A DNA stretch of 64,000 nt from Bradyrhizobium sediminis (GCF_018736085.1 NZ_CP076134.1:1808501-1872500); one strand, 5' to 3'; positions 27,006 through 36,436 are shown, numbered from the stretch's first letter. The notes: generated by a model not told the origin, from the sequence alone. Numbers and translations are program-made.

Positions 27006-28700
27006 ATGTCAGGTGCAATTCCCAGCCATGAAATTCAAAGCCTTGGCCCATCGGGTCACATCGACGACTTCGCGCGGCGAAATCTTCCGCCATTCGAGCA
27101 ATGGCCGGAACTGCTTCTCGACCGGCCGGAGTTTCAGTATCCCGAATATCTCAACGTCGCGGTCGAGCTGACCGATCGGATCGTCGAGAAGGGCTACGGC
27201 GATCGCATTGCGCTGATCGGCAACGGCCGCCAGCGCACCTACAAGGAACTCGCCGACTGGTCGAACCGCCTTGCGCATGCGCTGGTGGAAAATTACGGCG
27301 TCAAGCCCGGCAACCGGGTTCTCATACGCTCGGGCAACAATCCGGCCCTGGTCGCCGCCTGGCTTGCGGCAACGAAGGCCGGCGCCGTCGTCGTCAATAC
27401 CATGCCGATGCTGCGTGCCGGTGAATTGACCAAGATCGTCGACAAGGCGGAGATCGCCCTCGCGCTGACTGACAGTCGTATCGCCGACGAACTGGTCGCG
27501 TGCGCAAAGACCAGCCGGTTTCTCAAGCAGGTCGTGAATTTTGACGGAACCTCGAACCATGACGCCGAACTCGACCGGGTGGCGTTGAACAAGCCGGTTC
27601 GGTTCGATGCGGTGAAGACCGGACGGGATGATGTCGCGTTGCTGGGATTTACCTCCGGCACGACGGGTGAACCCAAGGCGACGATGCATTTCCATCGCGA
27701 TCTCCTGATCATCGCCGACGGTTATGCCAGGGAAGTGCTCAACGTCACGCCGGATGATGTCTTCGTCGGGTCACCGCCGCTTGCCTTTACGTTTGGACTG
27801 GGCGGTCTTGCGATCTTTCCATTGCGGTTCGGCGCTACCGCGACGTTGCTGGAAAATGCGGCGCCCGGCGAGATGGTCAAGATCATTCAAACCTACAAGG
27901 CGACGATTTGCTTTACTTCGCCGACCGCGTATCGGGCGATGATGACCGCGATGGACAAGGGCGCCGATCTGTCGTCGCTGCGTCTTGCGGTTTCGGCCGG
28001 CGAAACCCTGCCGGCGCCGGTATTCGAAAGCTGGACCCGCAAGACCGGCAAACCGATTCTTGACGGCATCGGCAGCACGGAACTGCTGCACATCTTCATC
28101 ACCAACCGGATCGGCGACGCCGTCGCCGGAACGACGGGACATCCGGTTTCCGGCTATGAGGCAAAGATTGTCGACGATGACATGAACGAATTGCCGCCGG
28201 GTACCGTAGGCAAACTCGCGGTTCGCGGCCCGACCGGATGCCGCTATCTCGCGGATTCCAGGCAGGCGAGCTATGTGCGCGATGGCTGGAACCTGACGGG
28301 CGATGCGTTCATCCGCGACCAGAAGGGCCGCCTTTCTTTCGTGGCCCGGTCCGACGACATGATCGTTTCCTCCGGCTACAACATCGCAGGTCCCGAGGTG
28401 GAAGCCGCATTGCTGAGCCATCCGGCGGTGGCCGAATGTGGCGTCGTCGGCGCACCGGACGAGGCGCGCGGCATGATCGTCAAGGCTTATGTGGTTCTCG
28501 CTGCCGGCATAGAGGGCGAGGCCGCGCTGGCGGCCGACCTGCAGGACCATGTCAAGCGCGAGATCGCGCCTTACAAATATCCGCGCGCGATCGAATTCGT
28601 CGCGCAACTGCCGAAGACGGAAACCGGCAAGCTAAGGCGATTTGCCCTGCGGCAGATAGCGCAGGCCGGGGCGGCCTCGGCGGGCATGGCCGCGGAATAA
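27006..28700 (+). CDS. 2-aminobenzoate-CoA ligase (benzoate-CoA ligase family)
   Basis: 564 residues. The N-terminus has DDFARRNLPPFEQWPELL, typical of aminobenzoate-CoA ligases. The P-loop is FTSGTTGEPKATMHFHRD, followed by DGIGSTELLHIFITN, SDDMIVSSGYNIAGPEVE and the C-terminal lysine motif PKTETGKLRR. It activates anthranilate or a close analogue to its CoA thioester, the entry step. GAGGGGCGATGAA precedes ATG 27006. The RidA gene follows after 22 bp. Benzoate or a hydroxybenzoate is the main alternative substrate. Confidence 0.87.
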   Translation: MSGAIPSHEIQSLGPSGHIDDFARRNLPPFEQWPELLLDRPEFQYPEYLNVAVELTDRIVEKGYGDRIALIGNGRQRTYKELADWSNRLAHALVENYGVKPGNRVLIRSGNNPALVAAWLAATKAGAVVVNTMPMLRAGELTKIVDKAEIALALTDSRIADELVACAKTSRFLKQVVNFDGTSNHDAELDRVALNKPVRFDAVKTGRDDVALLGFTSGTTGEPKATMHFHRDLLIIADGYAREVLNVTPDDVFVGSPPLAFTFGLGGLAIFPLRFGATATLLENAAPGEMVKIIQTYKATICFTSPTAYRAMMTAMDKGADLSSLRLAVSAGETLPAPVFESWTRKTGKPILDGIGSTELLHIFITNRIGDAVAGTTGHPVSGYEAKIVDDDMNELPPGTVGKLAVRGPTGCRYLADSRQASYVRDGWNLTGDAFIRDQKGRLSFVARSDDMIVSSGYNIAGPEVEAALLSHPAVAECGVVGAPDEARGMIVKAYVVLAAGIEGEAALAADLQDHVKREIAPYKYPRAIEFVAQLPKTETGKLRRFALRQIAQAGAASAGMAAE

Positions 28701-28722
28701 TGCATTCGATGGAGAATTGTTT

Positions 28723-29181
28723 GTGAGCACGCCAAAGGCGCCGACACTCGCCGTGTTGCCGTTGACGAAGGGCGAGACGCCGGCCACCGGTCCGCAGATC
28801 CTGCAGCCGAGTGGTTGGCCGGCGCCGAAGGGATATGCCAACGGCATGGCGGCCGACGGCCGCCTCGTGGTGACCGGCGGCGTGATCGGCTGGGACCATC
28901 AAGGTCATCTGGCAACCGGCTTTGTCGCGCAGGTCCGCCAGACCCTGAGCAACATTTCCGCCATTCTCGCGGAGGGCGGCGCGCGGCCGGAACATCTCGT
29001 CCGTCTCACCTGGTATGTCGTCGATATGGAAGAATATCTGGCGAACCTGAAGACGCTCGGCCGGATCTATCGCGAACTGTTCGGCGCGCATTACCCCGCG
29101 ATGGCGCTGGTCCAGGTCGTGCGTCTGGTCGAAAAGGCGGCGCGGGTCGAGATCGAGGCGACGGCGGTAGTGCCCCGTTGA
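28723..29181 (+). CDS. RidA/YjgF family protein
   Basis: 152 residues of the RidA (Rid/YER057c) fold. YANGMAADGRLVVTGGVIGW, VRQTLSNISAILAEGGARPEHLVRLTWYV and the C-terminal VEIEATAVVPR are seen. RidA proteins hydrolyse enamines and imines to ketones and ammonia. In this operon it could deaminate the enamine created when aminobenzoyl-CoA is hydroxylated and reduced, which is inference. The start is GTG 28723 with GGAG 8 bp upstream. Confidence 0.88.
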   Translation: MSTPKAPTLAVLPLTKGETPATGPQILQPSGWPAPKGYANGMAADGRLVVTGGVIGWDHQGHLATGFVAQVRQTLSNISAILAEGGARPEHLVRLTWYVVDMEEYLANLKTLGRIYRELFGAHYPAMALVQVVRLVEKAARVEIEATAVVPR

Positions 29182-29358
29182 ACTATTCTCCCGCGCAATT
29201 GCCGCAGTTTTGCTATTTTGAAGCCTCAGGACCGCTGATTCGGCGCGTCAGGTAAGCGGGCAGGGGTATCAACAAAACTGTGCAGATCGCGAAATGCGCG
29301 GTTTTTGCGCAAGTTTCGCAATACTGTCTGCGATGCGAATCAACCTACAGGAGCCCAA

Positions 29359-29658
29359 ATGGCCGTACAGATGACAAAGTCGCAGCTGATCGAAAAAATC
29401 GCTGCCGAGAACGAAGTGGCAAAGAAGGACGTCAAGGGCGTGCTCGAGACCCTGGCGACGATCGGTTACAAGGAGCTCAAGAAGAGCGGCGTGTTCCTGG
29501 TTCCCGGATTTGCCAAATTCGTGGTGATCAAGAAGCCCGCCACCAAGGCGCGCAAGGGCACGAACCCCTTCACCGGCGAGCCCATGATGTTCAAGGCCAA
29601 GCCGGCCCGGAAGATCGTCAGAGCGCGCCCGGTCAAGGCGGCAAAAGACGCGGTGTGA
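29359..29658 (+). CDS. HU-family DNA-binding protein
   Basis: 99 residues. It starts MAVQMTKSQLIEKIAAENEV after ACAGGAGCCCAA, continues through LKKSGVFLVPGFAKFVV and ends in a basic arm with NPFTGEPMMFKAKPARKIV plus a short Lys/Ala tail. The arm and helices fit a histone-like protein that bends DNA. It is divergent in sequence from the main HU and may be a nucleoid paralogue. It is followed by a strong terminator. Confidence 0.85.
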   Translation: MAVQMTKSQLIEKIAAENEVAKKDVKGVLETLATIGYKELKKSGVFLVPGFAKFVVIKKPATKARKGTNPFTGEPMMFKAKPARKIVRARPVKAAKDAV

Positions 29659-29663
29659 GTTTC

Positions 29664-29690
29664 AAAAGGTCCCTTGCGGGACCTTTTGCA
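29664..29690 (+). terminator. rho-independent terminator after HU-like gene
   Basis: AAAAGGTCCC, loop TTGC, GGGACCTTTT: a perfect 10-bp stem whose 3' arm ends in four T, starting 6 bp after the stop codon. Its symmetry could also stop convergent transcription from the GlxA-like gene. Confidence 0.85.
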
Positions 29691-29775
29691 TTTCGCGGGT
29701 AGCCGAGTTCGAAGAGGCGCGCGCGGCCGGGCATCGATGGTGGCTGCACGGCGGACGAGGGATTGTCCGCCGCGC

Positions 29776-30708
29776 TCAGGCCACGGGACGGAAGTGTCCG
29801 GGCGGGTGTCTGGTATCGCGCCGGATCAATCGGCGAAGGGTCGAGGGCTCCGCATACCCGACCTTTCGCGCGATTTGATCGACGGGCAGGCGCGTGGTCT
29901 CGAGCAGCAAGCGCGCCGTCTCGACCCTGATCCGCTGCACGAACTGAATAGGGGTGAGGCCGCAGGTCGCCGCAAGCCGGCGCGCGAAGGTGCGGGGCGC
30001 CAAAGCGACGGCCCCGGCGAGTTCGTCGATACAGAAGTCCCGGGCAATATTGTCGCGAACCCAGCTTTCGGCCTTCGCCATCCTGGGGTCCTGACCCGCC
30101 AGATAGGTGACCGCCATGAACGGCGCCTGCGAACGCCGCTCATCGAGAAGAAGATAGTTTGCGCAGGCCTTGGCCAGGCTTGTTCCGGCGAACCGGCTCA
30201 CCACCGCAAGCATCAGATCCATCTGCGCCATCGCGGCGCCGCCGGTGGCGATGGGCCAATCGGCCACGACGATCTGGTCGGTCACCAGTTCGACCTCGGG
30301 ATAGCGGCGCTGGAACGCTGGCGCGAGCCACCATGTCGTGGTCGCCCGCCTACCGTCCAGCAATCCGGCTTCAGCGAGCAGGAATGTGCTCGCACAGGAA
30401 GCCGCGAGCGCGGCGCCGGCTTGAAACGCTTCAGCCAGCATGGCGGCCGCGTGCCGGCAGGCGGGGCTCTTCAGTTTCCCGTCCAGTTCATCCGCTGACG
30501 CAATGCCGAGCCCGGGGACGATAATCAGTTCGGCATCGCGCAGCGTTTCGCTGTTTCGGCGCGACCCATAGCGGACCGTATCGACGTCGAACGGCAGAGC
30601 GCGTTTCGTCGTCCCGCTGATGCGGTTGGCTGTCGCCATCACGTCGTGCGTGATGGCGGCGCTTGAGGCCATGCAGCCCTGGATTTCGACAACCGCAACT
30701 CTGGTCAT
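29776..30708 (-). CDS. GlxA-type AraC-family transcriptional regulator
   Basis: 310 residues. A DJ-1/PfpI-like N-terminal domain is followed by a C-terminal AraC double helix-turn-helix: DELAGAVALAPRTFARRLAATCGL and VDQIARKVGYAEPSTLRRLIRR. The Cys in AASCASTFLLAEAGLLDG occupies the nucleophile elbow of the amidase-like domain. It is divergent from a tautomerase-like gene and probably controls that gene together with its own promoter through the inverted repeat at 30708-30742. Confidence 0.9.
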   Translation of the reverse strand: MTRVAVVEIQGCMASSAAITHDVMATANRISGTTKRALPFDVDTVRYGSRRNSETLRDAELIIVPGLGIASADELDGKLKSPACRHAAAMLAEAFQAGAALAASCASTFLLAEAGLLDGRRATTTWWLAPAFQRRYPEVELVTDQIVVADWPIATGGAAMAQMDLMLAVVSRFAGTSLAKACANYLLLDERRSQAPFMAVTYLAGQDPRMAKAESWVRDNIARDFCIDELAGAVALAPRTFARRLAATCGLTPIQFVQRIRVETARLLLETTRLPVDQIARKVGYAEPSTLRRLIRRDTRHPPGHFRPVA

Positions 30709-30742
30709 GTCAAAAATTGCTCTATTAATGTCATTTTTGACA
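30708..30742. promoter_or_regulatory. inverted-repeat operator between GlxA-like regulator and tautomerase-like gene
   Basis: TGTCAAAAAT (30708-30717) and ATTTTTGACA (30733-30742) are exact reverse complements separated by 15 bp. The right half is also part of TGTCA-TTTT-TGACA (30729-30742). The left half touches the GlxA-like start codon, which suits autoregulation. Confidence 0.55.
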
Positions 30743-30853
30743 CTAGCTGGTCAGGCGCGGAATCGCAATGATTGCCGCATGAAAACAGCGATGCGCTGCC
30801 TGCGGACCCGATGTCGCTGGTCCGAGGGCTCGCCGCGAGCAGAGAGAGTCCTG

Positions 30854-31315
30854 ATGCCGAATATCATTGTGAAGGTGCCGGAGGGCGCGTTTGACGCTGC
30901 CGGATGCGACCGGTTGGGTAAGGGCATTACCGCTGTCGCCAAGCAGGTGGAGCAGATCGGCGATGATCCGCGCCAGGAGTTCACCACTTGGGTTGTGATC
31001 GAGGAGGTCAAGGCCGGCCATTTCTTTGCAGGCGGCAACGATCCGGTCTCGCGGGTGCTGCCGGTGATCGTACTGTTCCACGCCCCGGCGGGCGTGATTG
31101 ACGAAGTCGGCCGCGTTGAGGCCGTGCGCCTCATCCAGGAGGCCGTTGCTGCGGCGAAATCGCCAGCCGACCCGCGACCGGTACTGACGTCGGTGATCAT
31201 CTCCGAGGTGGCCGACGGGACGTGGGGGGCCAGCGGCGCGTTGTGGCGGCTCGCCGACTTCGTGAAGGCCGCCGGCTACAAGCACCTCCAGTCACTGGCC
31301 GCGCCGTCTGCCTGA
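30854..31315 (+). CDS. tautomerase-like protein (possible 4-oxalocrotonate tautomerase superfamily)
   Basis: 153 residues, starting MPNIIVKVPEGAFDAAGCDRL. Pro directly after the initiator Met fits the superfamily, where Pro1 is the catalytic base. The repeat-like halves (PNIIVKVPEG and LPVIVLFHAPAG) suggest a fused pair of beta-alpha-beta units. Upstream in-frame Mets would hide Pro, so ATG 30854 is chosen. It probably forms an operon with the dienelactone hydrolase 28 bp downstream. Confidence 0.6.
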   Translation: MPNIIVKVPEGAFDAAGCDRLGKGITAVAKQVEQIGDDPRQEFTTWVVIEEVKAGHFFAGGNDPVSRVLPVIVLFHAPAGVIDEVGRVEAVRLIQEAVAAAKSPADPRPVLTSVIISEVADGTWGASGALWRLADFVKAAGYKHLQSLAAPSA

Positions 31316-31343
31316 GCGTCGCCCGATATTGCAGGAGCCCCCG

Positions 31344-32171
31344 ATGCCGAAACGGTCGATGAAGCAGGACGATCCGCTTGATGATTTCATGCGCCGCGAG
31401 ATTGCGCTCGACGGCGTCACCAAGGCGGTGCATGTGGCCGGTGTCGGGCCTGCGGTCATTGTCATGACGGAAATGCCGGGCATCAGCCCGCACGTCGCGC
31501 GCTTCGCCCGCTGGGTTCGGGACGCCGGGTTCAGCGTTTACATGCCGTCGCTGTTCGGCCGCGACGGCGCCGTGCCCGGTGCGGAGGAGGGCGCGGCCGT
31601 CTTTCAGCGCGCCTGTGTCAGCGCCGAGTTCCGTGCCTTCGCCGCCAACGAGTCCAGCCCGGTGACGAAGTGGCTGCGGTCGCTGGCGAGATTTGCGCAT
31701 GAAGAATGCGGCGGTCCCGGCGTCGGCGCCATCGGAATGTGCTTTACCGGAAATTTCGCGCTGACGATGATGCTCGAGCCGTCGATGCTGGCGCCGGTCC
31801 TCTCCCAGCCATCGCTGCCGCTGAACAATCCCGCCGGCATCGAGATCGCGCCGGACGAGGTCAAGGCGGTTCGCCGGCGGCTGGAGCGGGACGATCTGAC
31901 CGTGCTGGCCTATCGCTTCGAGGGCGACAAGTTCTGCATGGCCCAGCGCTTCGCGGCCTATGCCGAGGCGCTCGGCGACCGCTTCATCGGGCGCGTGCTT
32001 CCCGATAGCGCGGCGAACCGCGATCTTCCGCCATTTTTCGAACGCCATGTCACGACCCCTCATAGCGTCGTGACCGCTCATTTGATCGACGAGGCGGGCC
32101 AGCCGACGATCGCGGCGCGCGACGAGATTTTGGCGTTCTTCACGAAACGGCTGGCTCCCGAAGGCCGGTGA
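31344..32171 (+). CDS. dienelactone hydrolase family protein
   Basis: 275 residues of alpha/beta-hydrolase fold. The nucleophile is Cys in GAIGMCFTGNFAL, as in dienelactone hydrolases, and the likely acid and His lie in the C-terminal half. These enzymes open dienelactones in chloroaromatic and catechol pathways and also act on other esters. ATG 31344 has AGGAG 9 bp upstream; the earlier ATG at 31329 lacks one. It converges on an acyl-CoA ligase gene with an 18-bp gap. Confidence 0.82.
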   Translation: MPKRSMKQDDPLDDFMRREIALDGVTKAVHVAGVGPAVIVMTEMPGISPHVARFARWVRDAGFSVYMPSLFGRDGAVPGAEEGAAVFQRACVSAEFRAFAANESSPVTKWLRSLARFAHEECGGPGVGAIGMCFTGNFALTMMLEPSMLAPVLSQPSLPLNNPAGIEIAPDEVKAVRRRLERDDLTVLAYRFEGDKFCMAQRFAAYAEALGDRFIGRVLPDSAANRDLPPFFERHVTTPHSVVTAHLIDEAGQPTIAARDEILAFFTKRLAPEGR

Positions 32172-32189
32172 GCGCGGCCTTCAATTGAC

Positions 32190-33746
32190 CTAGCGGGTCC
32201 GGCCGCTCCAGAACGGTGCGCGCAAGGCTGCCTTGTCGATCTTGTTGACGCTTGACTGCGGCAACGGCTCGCTGCGCAGATCGACGCTGCGCGGACATTT
32301 GTAGCCGGCGATAGAGGCCCGGCAATGCCGCTGGATCTCCTCGGCGGTGAGGTCGGCGCCGGCCCGCGCAACCACGATCGCATGCACGGCTTCGCCCCAG
32401 CGCTGATCGGGAATGCCGATGACCGCGCATTCGGCGACGTCCGGATGCGAGGCGATCGCGTTCTCGACTTCGATCGAATAGACGTTCTCACCGCCGCTGA
32501 TGATCATGTCCTTGATGCGATCGGCGATGAACAGGAATCCGTCATCATCGAAATAGCCGGAATCGCCGGTGTGCATCCATCCGTTGCGCAGGGTCTCCGC
32601 CGTGAGTTCAGGCTTGCGCCAATAGCCCATCATCACGATCGGTCCCCGCACGATGATTTCGCCGACTTTGCCGCGCGGCAATTCGCGATCCTCCGTATCG
32701 GCGACGCGGACCTCGGCGGAGTAGACCGGCCGTCCGGCGGAGCGCAATCGGCTGGGCAGTGTGCCCGGCAAGTGATGTTCGGCCCCGAGCATGGTCGCAA
32801 CCGGCGACAGTTCGGTCATTCCGTAGGACTGGGCGAAACGGACCTGGGGCAGGCGCCGCAGGCATTCCTGCAACACCGGTTCGGGCATCGGCGAGGCGCC
32901 GTAGGTGATCAGCCGCAGGCTGGACAGGTCATAGCTCTCGAGATCCGGCAGTTCCAGCAGCATCGCCAGCATGGTTGGAACGAAGGTGGCGACCGTGACC
33001 TTCTCCCGGGCGATGGTGGCGAGCGCCTGTTGCGGGGTGAAGCGGGAGACCACCACGTGCTTGCCGCCGGCCACTGCCGTGGTGTAGACGCGCGCGCCGG
33101 CGCCGAGGTGGAATAACGGACCGGAGTGAAGATGCACCAGGTTTTCGTCGAGGCCGAGATGCGCGATCATCGCCATCGCGTTGGCCCACAGATTGCCGTG
33201 GCTCAGCATCACACCCTTCGAGCGGCCGGTGGTGCCGCCGGTGTAGAACAGGCATGCAAGGTCGTTCTCCTTGCGCATCGCATCCGCGACTGGCTTCTCG
33301 CCGCTGAGAGCGTCCTCATAGCCAATGGACTTGACTGCCCGGTTGACGGCGGTGGCGTTGCCGGCGATCACCAGCGCTGCAATCGACGTTACATTTTTCG
33401 CCAGTTCCTCGCCCATTGCGACAAAGGCGTCGTCGACGATGAGCACCACGGGCTCGGCGTCGCGTGCCTGCTCGATCATTTCGGCGAGCGCAAAGCGCGA
33501 GTTGATCGGGACGATCACTCCGCCGCTCCACAGAACGCCGAAATAGAATTCGACATAGCGGTGGCCGTTGGCCGCCAGCATGGCCACCCGGTCGCCGTCC
33601 CGCATGCCAAGGTGCTGCAGTGCCGCGGCAAGCCGGGCCACGCGATCGACGAATTCGTGGCGGCTCAGCCGCGTTTCCTCGCTGACAAGCGCCTCCGCTC
33701 TGCCATCGAGTGCAAGCGACCGTCGCAATCCCATCGTCAAAGTCAT
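32190..33746 (-). CDS. AMP-dependent acyl-CoA ligase
   Basis: 518 residues from ATG 33746 (MTLTMGLRRSLALDGRAEAL), with AAAGGATTGG upstream. The P-loop reads YTGGTTGRSKGVMLSHGN, with G in place of the usual Ser. SYGMTELSPVATML, YFDDDGFLFIADRIKDMIISGGENVYSIEVE and a C-terminal SSVNKIDKAALR follow, which keep the catalytic Lys. It activates a carboxylic acid to its CoA ester. It is divergent from the enoyl-CoA hydratase at 33884, suggesting a joint pathway. Confidence 0.88.
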   Translation of the reverse strand: MTLTMGLRRSLALDGRAEALVSEETRLSRHEFVDRVARLAAALQHLGMRDGDRVAMLAANGHRYVEFYFGVLWSGGVIVPINSRFALAEMIEQARDAEPVVLIVDDAFVAMGEELAKNVTSIAALVIAGNATAVNRAVKSIGYEDALSGEKPVADAMRKENDLACLFYTGGTTGRSKGVMLSHGNLWANAMAMIAHLGLDENLVHLHSGPLFHLGAGARVYTTAVAGGKHVVVSRFTPQQALATIAREKVTVATFVPTMLAMLLELPDLESYDLSSLRLITYGASPMPEPVLQECLRRLPQVRFAQSYGMTELSPVATMLGAEHHLPGTLPSRLRSAGRPVYSAEVRVADTEDRELPRGKVGEIIVRGPIVMMGYWRKPELTAETLRNGWMHTGDSGYFDDDGFLFIADRIKDMIISGGENVYSIEVENAIASHPDVAECAVIGIPDQRWGEAVHAIVVARAGADLTAEEIQRHCRASIAGYKCPRSVDLRSEPLPQSSVNKIDKAALRAPFWSGRTR

Positions 33747-33883
33747 CGAGACCAATCCTTTTTGAGTGCACATCTACGTCGAAGCAGGTCGTCTCGCCAG
33801 CGAGAAATTCGATTTCAATTCGCGGGGCACGACGATATCCTCGCGGCAAGCCGCGGGATGTACAGACAAGTCGGGAGCTCAAT

Positions 33884-34663
33884 GTGGACGCCGTTATCGT
33901 CGAGATCAGGGATGACATTGCCGTGCTGCGGCTCAATCAGCCGCAAACGATGAATGCTCTCAGCGCGGTGATAAAACGCGGCCTTGAGACCGAGGTCCCG
34001 CGATTGCTGGCGGACCGCGCCGTCCGATGCATCGTCATCACCGGGACGGACAAGGCTTTCTGTGCCGGCGGCGACATCACCAACATGGCCGATCGCAGCG
34101 CACCATCGGTGCGCGAGCGTCTGCATCAAAGCCACGCCTGGGTCAAATTGCTGCTTGCCGGTGAAAAGCCGGTGGTTGCGGCCGTCAACGGCGCCGCTGC
34201 GGGGGCGGGCTTTTCCCTCGCCATGATGTGCGATTTCGTGGTGGCCGCCGACAACGCCTATTTCCAGGCCGGTTTCCCCGGACTTGGCGCCGCTCCCGAT
34301 TTGGGTCTGGCGCTGACGCTGCCCCGCGCCGTTGGAATGCTCCGTGCCAAGGACCTTCTGATGACCAACCGGCGGGTCACCGCCGAGGAGGCGCTGACGT
34401 GGGGAATGGCGACGCGCGTCGTTCCCGCGGCGTCCCTGATTCCGGAAGCGCTCGCGCTGGCGCAATCGCTGGCCGCCGGACCCGCGACTTCGCTCGGCTT
34501 GACGAAATCCCTGCTCAACCAGGCCTACAATTCGATCCCGGACTTTCTCAACGAGGAGGCGATGACCCAGGCCATCGCCTTCGGCAGCGAGGAGTTCGAT
34601 GAAGGCGTGGCGGCCTTTCTCGGCAAGCGGAAGCCGCAATTTCGACGCCGCGGTCCGGTCTAG
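33884..34663 (+). CDS. enoyl-CoA hydratase/isomerase family protein
   Basis: 259 residues of crotonase fold with the oxyanion-hole motif DKAFCAGGDITNM, VNGAAAGAGFSLAMMCD and the active-site strand FPGLGAAPDLGLALTLPR. The frame is open further upstream, but GTG 33884 has GGGAG 9 bp ahead and starts the domain correctly. Its TAG stop overlaps the monooxygenase stop on the other strand through a shared CTAG at 34660-34663. Confidence 0.85.
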   Translation: MDAVIVEIRDDIAVLRLNQPQTMNALSAVIKRGLETEVPRLLADRAVRCIVITGTDKAFCAGGDITNMADRSAPSVRERLHQSHAWVKLLLAGEKPVVAAVNGAAAGAGFSLAMMCDFVVAADNAYFQAGFPGLGAAPDLGLALTLPRAVGMLRAKDLLMTNRRVTAEEALTWGMATRVVPAASLIPEALALAQSLAAGPATSLGLTKSLLNQAYNSIPDFLNEEAMTQAIAFGSEEFDEGVAAFLGKRKPQFRRRGPV

Positions 34664-36300
34664 GCAAGTACCAGTTCGTCATACCCTTTCGCCGCCACCT
34701 CGTCGCATCTGGCGCGGTAGGCGGGAGCACTGCCGCTATAGCGCGCGACGATGCGCGTCTGCTTGCCTTCCACATTGCTGTTGATTCCGGTCATCCAGGA
34801 GTTGACCTCGTTGGAGAGCAGCCCCACCCCGAGCGCCTTGACGTGATCGGTCCAGGTCGCGACGCCCGCTGGCGTGGCCTCGACCCGCGTCAGGCCGGAC
34901 TGCCGGGCATAACCGATCAGGCCGGTCACCCAGTCGACATTGTATTCGATGCTGCGCGGAATGTTGCCGAGCGCGGTGTGCGGTCCCATCAGCATCATCA
35001 TGTTGGGGAAGCCGTCGACCATGACGCCGAGAAAGGTCTGCGGGCCGCTCTTCCATTTGTCCTTCAGCCGCACGCCGTCCACGCCGCGCAAGTCGATCCT
35101 GTCGAAACTGCCGGTGATGGCGTCGAAGCCGGTCGCATAGATGATGATGTCGAAGTCGTATTCCTTGTCGCTGGTCTTGATACCCTTGGGCGTGATGCGC
35201 TCGATCGGCGTCTCCGTGATGTCGACCAATTCGACATTGTCCCGGTTGTAGGCCTCGTAATAGAAGGTCTCCAGCGGCAGCCGCCTGGTGCCGAAGCCGT
35301 GATTCCTGGGGATCAGCTTTTCCGCGGCCTTCGGGTCCTTCACCCGCTGGCGGATCTTGCGTGCCACGAAATCGCTGATCGTCGCGTTCGCCTTGCGGTC
35401 GATCAGGATGTCGCGGAAATTGCCCTGCCAGATGCCGAAGCCGCGCTCGCTATAGAGTTTCTCGTAGAAGGCTTCGCGCTCTTCGTCGGAAACCTCGAAA
35501 GCCGCGCGCGGGTCCGGATTATGCAGGAAGCAGGCAAAGGTCTCCTGGCAGCGCCTGAATATTTCGGGGTAGCCGGCCTTGATCTTCTTCTGCGTCTCGG
35601 CATCGATCTTGCCGTTGTGCAGTGGCGCGCACCAGTTCGGTGTGCGCTGGAACACGGTGAGGTGGCCGACACTTCCGGCGATGGTCTGGATGGTCTGCAC
35701 GCCGGTGGCGCCGGTCCCGATCACCGCCACCCGTTTGCCGGCGAAGTCGACCGCCTCATGCGGCCATCGTGCAGTGTGGAAGGATTGGCCCTGAAAAACG
35801 TCCACCCCTTCGATCCGCGGCAAAGTGGGGGAGGAGAGCGGGCCGATCGCGGTGATCAGGAAGCGGGCGCGAAAGCGGCTGCCGTCCTGCAGCATGACGC
35901 TCCAGCTGCGCATGTCCTCCGACCAGGTTGCGGCCGCGACCCGGCTGCGGAACTGGATATCGCGGCGCAGGTCGAACTTGTCGGCGACATGATTGAGGTA
36001 ACGCAGCGTTTCCGGCTGGCCGGCGAAATGCTCGGACCAGTCCCACTCCTCCAGCAGTTCCTGCGAAAAGGAATAGCCGTAGGAGTAGCTTTCGGAATCG
36101 AAGCGTGCGCCTGGATAGCGGTTCCAGTACCAGGTGCCGCCGACGCCGGTGCCGGCCTCGAACACGCGCACCCGCATCCCCAGTTCACGCAATCGGTGAA
36201 GCTGGTACATGCCCGACATGCCGGCCCCGATGACGATGGCATCGAAGTCGAGAGCCGGCGTCACCTCGGTTGAGGCGCTGGCTTCACGCGAACCGGCCAT
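34660..36300 (-). CDS. flavin-containing Baeyer-Villiger monooxygenase
   Basis: 546 residues. The FAD site VIGAGMSGMYQLHRLRE comes first, followed by GGTWYWNRYPGARFDSESYSY. The type I fingerprint FxGxxxHxxxWP is seen as FQGQSFHTARWP, and the NADPH site is VAVIGTGATGVQTIQ. It inserts oxygen next to a ketone using NADPH, giving an ester or lactone. It is the last gene of a minus-strand operon with an SDR and an AhpD-like protein, so alcohol-to-ketone-to-ester oxidation of an alicyclic or terpenoid compound is plausible. Confidence 0.93.
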   Translation of the reverse strand: MAGSREASASTEVTPALDFDAIVIGAGMSGMYQLHRLRELGMRVRVFEAGTGVGGTWYWNRYPGARFDSESYSYGYSFSQELLEEWDWSEHFAGQPETLRYLNHVADKFDLRRDIQFRSRVAAATWSEDMRSWSVMLQDGSRFRARFLITAIGPLSSPTLPRIEGVDVFQGQSFHTARWPHEAVDFAGKRVAVIGTGATGVQTIQTIAGSVGHLTVFQRTPNWCAPLHNGKIDAETQKKIKAGYPEIFRRCQETFACFLHNPDPRAAFEVSDEEREAFYEKLYSERGFGIWQGNFRDILIDRKANATISDFVARKIRQRVKDPKAAEKLIPRNHGFGTRRLPLETFYYEAYNRDNVELVDITETPIERITPKGIKTSDKEYDFDIIIYATGFDAITGSFDRIDLRGVDGVRLKDKWKSGPQTFLGVMVDGFPNMMMLMGPHTALGNIPRSIEYNVDWVTGLIGYARQSGLTRVEATPAGVATWTDHVKALGVGLLSNEVNSWMTGINSNVEGKQTRIVARYSGSAPAYRARCDEVAAKGYDELVLA

Positions 36301-36436
36301 GTGTCGTTTGCTCCCTGCAGGCGGCGAGATCCGGCTTTCTTGAAGCGAAGCCTATGCCCGGCTGACGTCGGGAGAAGGTAACCAGCGCTTCGGGCGTCGT
36401 GCAACGGCCATTGCGCCAACGGGGCTATGCACAAAG

